The notes beneath the pieces were generated by a model. The model searched no databases. It saw only the letters and a program-made list of their open reading frames with translations, and was not told the origin of the DNA. Shown in pieces: positions 62,691-64,000 of a stretch of 64,000 bases of DNA. A program made the translations under genes and the position numbers. Within the stretch, counting starts at the first letter, position 1. Each line of letters starts with the position of its first letter. The stretch covers positions 84,488,644-84,552,643 of the forward strand of contig NC_088295.1 of assembly GCF_032854445.1 (NCBI RefSeq). Direction: 5' to 3'. Source of the stretch: Liolophura sinensis (taxonomy: Eukaryota; Mollusca; Polyplacophora; Chitonida; Chitonidae).

Positions 62691-64000
62691 GATGCTTGTT
62701 GGTTCACTGATGTACCTATCATTATCGGAACAGATTTGTCGTTAATGATATGTACGTCAAAACGAGGCTCATGAATGTCTCTTTATATTATCCAATGAAA
62801 ATACACAGCGCGGGGAAGCTAAGAACTCTGACCATACACGCGTTTGTTGTTGGTGTACAGCAAATATTTTCGTTGTGTTTTCAACTACCTTTAGCATAAT
62901 ACCTGTAAAAAAACAATTAAATTATTACTGCATCACTTTTTAGTTATTTTTAAATTACTGATTCGAGATCCAACAGACGTGGAGTTATCTGACTGCTTCC
63001 ATAACATAAACAGGCGAAATAACATACGAACATGGCATAGCATAAAACATGCTATTTTCTGTTGTCGCATCTTTTACATGCTATACTCAGTACACATGTG
63101 GTTGAGTATATAAATGTGTTATGTGTTATCTCACACCACTTGCCAAGGAGTAGGCCTATATGTATTAGATACGTGTAAGGGAGGATATGGCGTCTTGTGT
63201 ATGCACGTTTGCTCGAATCAATGTGTTGAGGGACAGCGGAGCGGAACACGTGGATTAAGGTGATTAATGTGTGATCTACATATATATAGAGTATGGAAAG
63301 AGAAACGACTAGTGATGTAAATATGTTTTCTTCATTAAATACATATATACCTGTATCATTTTTATGTTGCAAAAAAATCTGAAACAATGAAAAAGAAATC
63401 TACACGCTGAGTATGTATTAAGGGAGCGGAACGCGCGGGTTAAGAACTTTTCGCTTTTTCACACATAAACTGTATACACTGATAAATTAGACAAGTGTAG
63501 CCGGCTATAAAATCTGGGACTTATTTTATTTCTAGATATAGCAAAACCGGTTTTAGTACAACGACCTCAACATGTGAACAGAGACATTGTCTTTTGTAAG
63601 GAAGTTCTTGATATCAGTTAACTCCCTGAAACATGAGAAAAATGGCGTTGGGCAGTCCTTTTATGGGCAAGCCAACTTTGTAAAGGAAAAGACCTCTAAA
63701 ATTGAAGTAGCCATCACTAAGTAGATCACTTAAAACTATGCATAAATATACTTTCATTCATTTTTTTAGACTTTTGTGAAAAGAGATAAAGTCGCTCAAA
63801 CATTTGAATTGTATGGTGGGCAGTATGGACCATACTGTCAGTGGTTATAGGAACTCTGACGTCACAGGAAATTTATCCAACTTTATCACGACACTGAATG
63901 TTGAAATAACTCTTTTAAACTATGAGTAAAGAATTACTGAAAGAAAAAGACATCTAAAAATCGAAGTAGGCATCACTATATAGGCCATGTAAAACTATGC
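62691..64000. other. ACADL upstream region and non-coding flank
   Basis: No gene recognised. The motif GAGCGGAACACG / GGAGCGGAACGCGCGGGTTAAG occurs at about 63238 and 63423. A direct repeat about 256 bp apart (63686-63741 and 63943-64000: AAAGACCTCTAAAATTGAAG.. AAAACTATGC) reaches the window end, so a longer-period tandem repeat probably continues outside. Confidence 0.5.

Noticed and set aside
1-64000. CRISPR array, rRNA genes, bacterial operons or viral genes
   Set aside because: None seen; introns, SINEs and the gene families are eukaryotic.

Overview
The window is animal nuclear DNA: intron-rich, AT-rich, with GT-AG introns and many short tRNA-headed retroposons (SINEs). The SINE consensus (tRNA-like head, tail ending near ACACCAATCAAATAAATAAAT) and the gene content suggest a lophotrochozoan, most likely a mollusc such as a bivalve or gastropod. 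That assignment is inference from sequence style; no species can be read directly. Every gene I can support lies on the minus strand.

Layout. (1) 1-1860 is a fold-back element with arms of about 430-480 bp. (2) 5.6-29.3 kb holds a tandem family of small four-exon genes for secreted proteins (A 168 aa, B 128 aa, C 146 aa, E 127 aa) plus an orphan last exon (D). I reassembled them from splice sites. All four share a signal-peptide exon, a variable His/Pro/Gly-rich exon, an exon carrying an SGCY motif, and a last exon carrying a second Cys. One Asp lies exactly 14 residues before the first Cys in all four, and the Cys-Cys spacing is 53-54 residues in B, C and E. This is the arrangement of the BRICHOS domain (one Asp, two Cys), so I call them BRICHOS-like. 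Gene A has a one-base frameshift just before its second Cys. (3) 33.1-46.9 kb is KANSL1, the scaffold of the MOF/KAT8 NSL histone acetyltransferase complex, in eight coding exons giving 1195 aa. (4) 47-56 kb is gene-free: the presumed KANSL1 upstream region, SINEs, a MITE-like element, an 81-bp tandem duplication and a perfect 50-bp inverted repeat. (5) 56.0-62.7 kb is ACADL, mitochondrial long-chain acyl-CoA dehydrogenase, in nine exons giving 434 aa. (6) 62.7-64.0 kb is non-coding.

KANSL1 and ACADL are ordinary conserved single-copy genes (chromatin regulation and fatty-acid beta-oxidation) with no visible functional link to each other. The secreted cluster is the accessory and potentially novel part: an expanding, diversifying family with exon-level birth and decay, surrounded and invaded by SINEs and flanked by two inverted copies of a MITE-like element. 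All gene models are splice-site reconstructions without transcript support; frames close exactly across all exons in KANSL1, ACADL and genes A, B, C and E.
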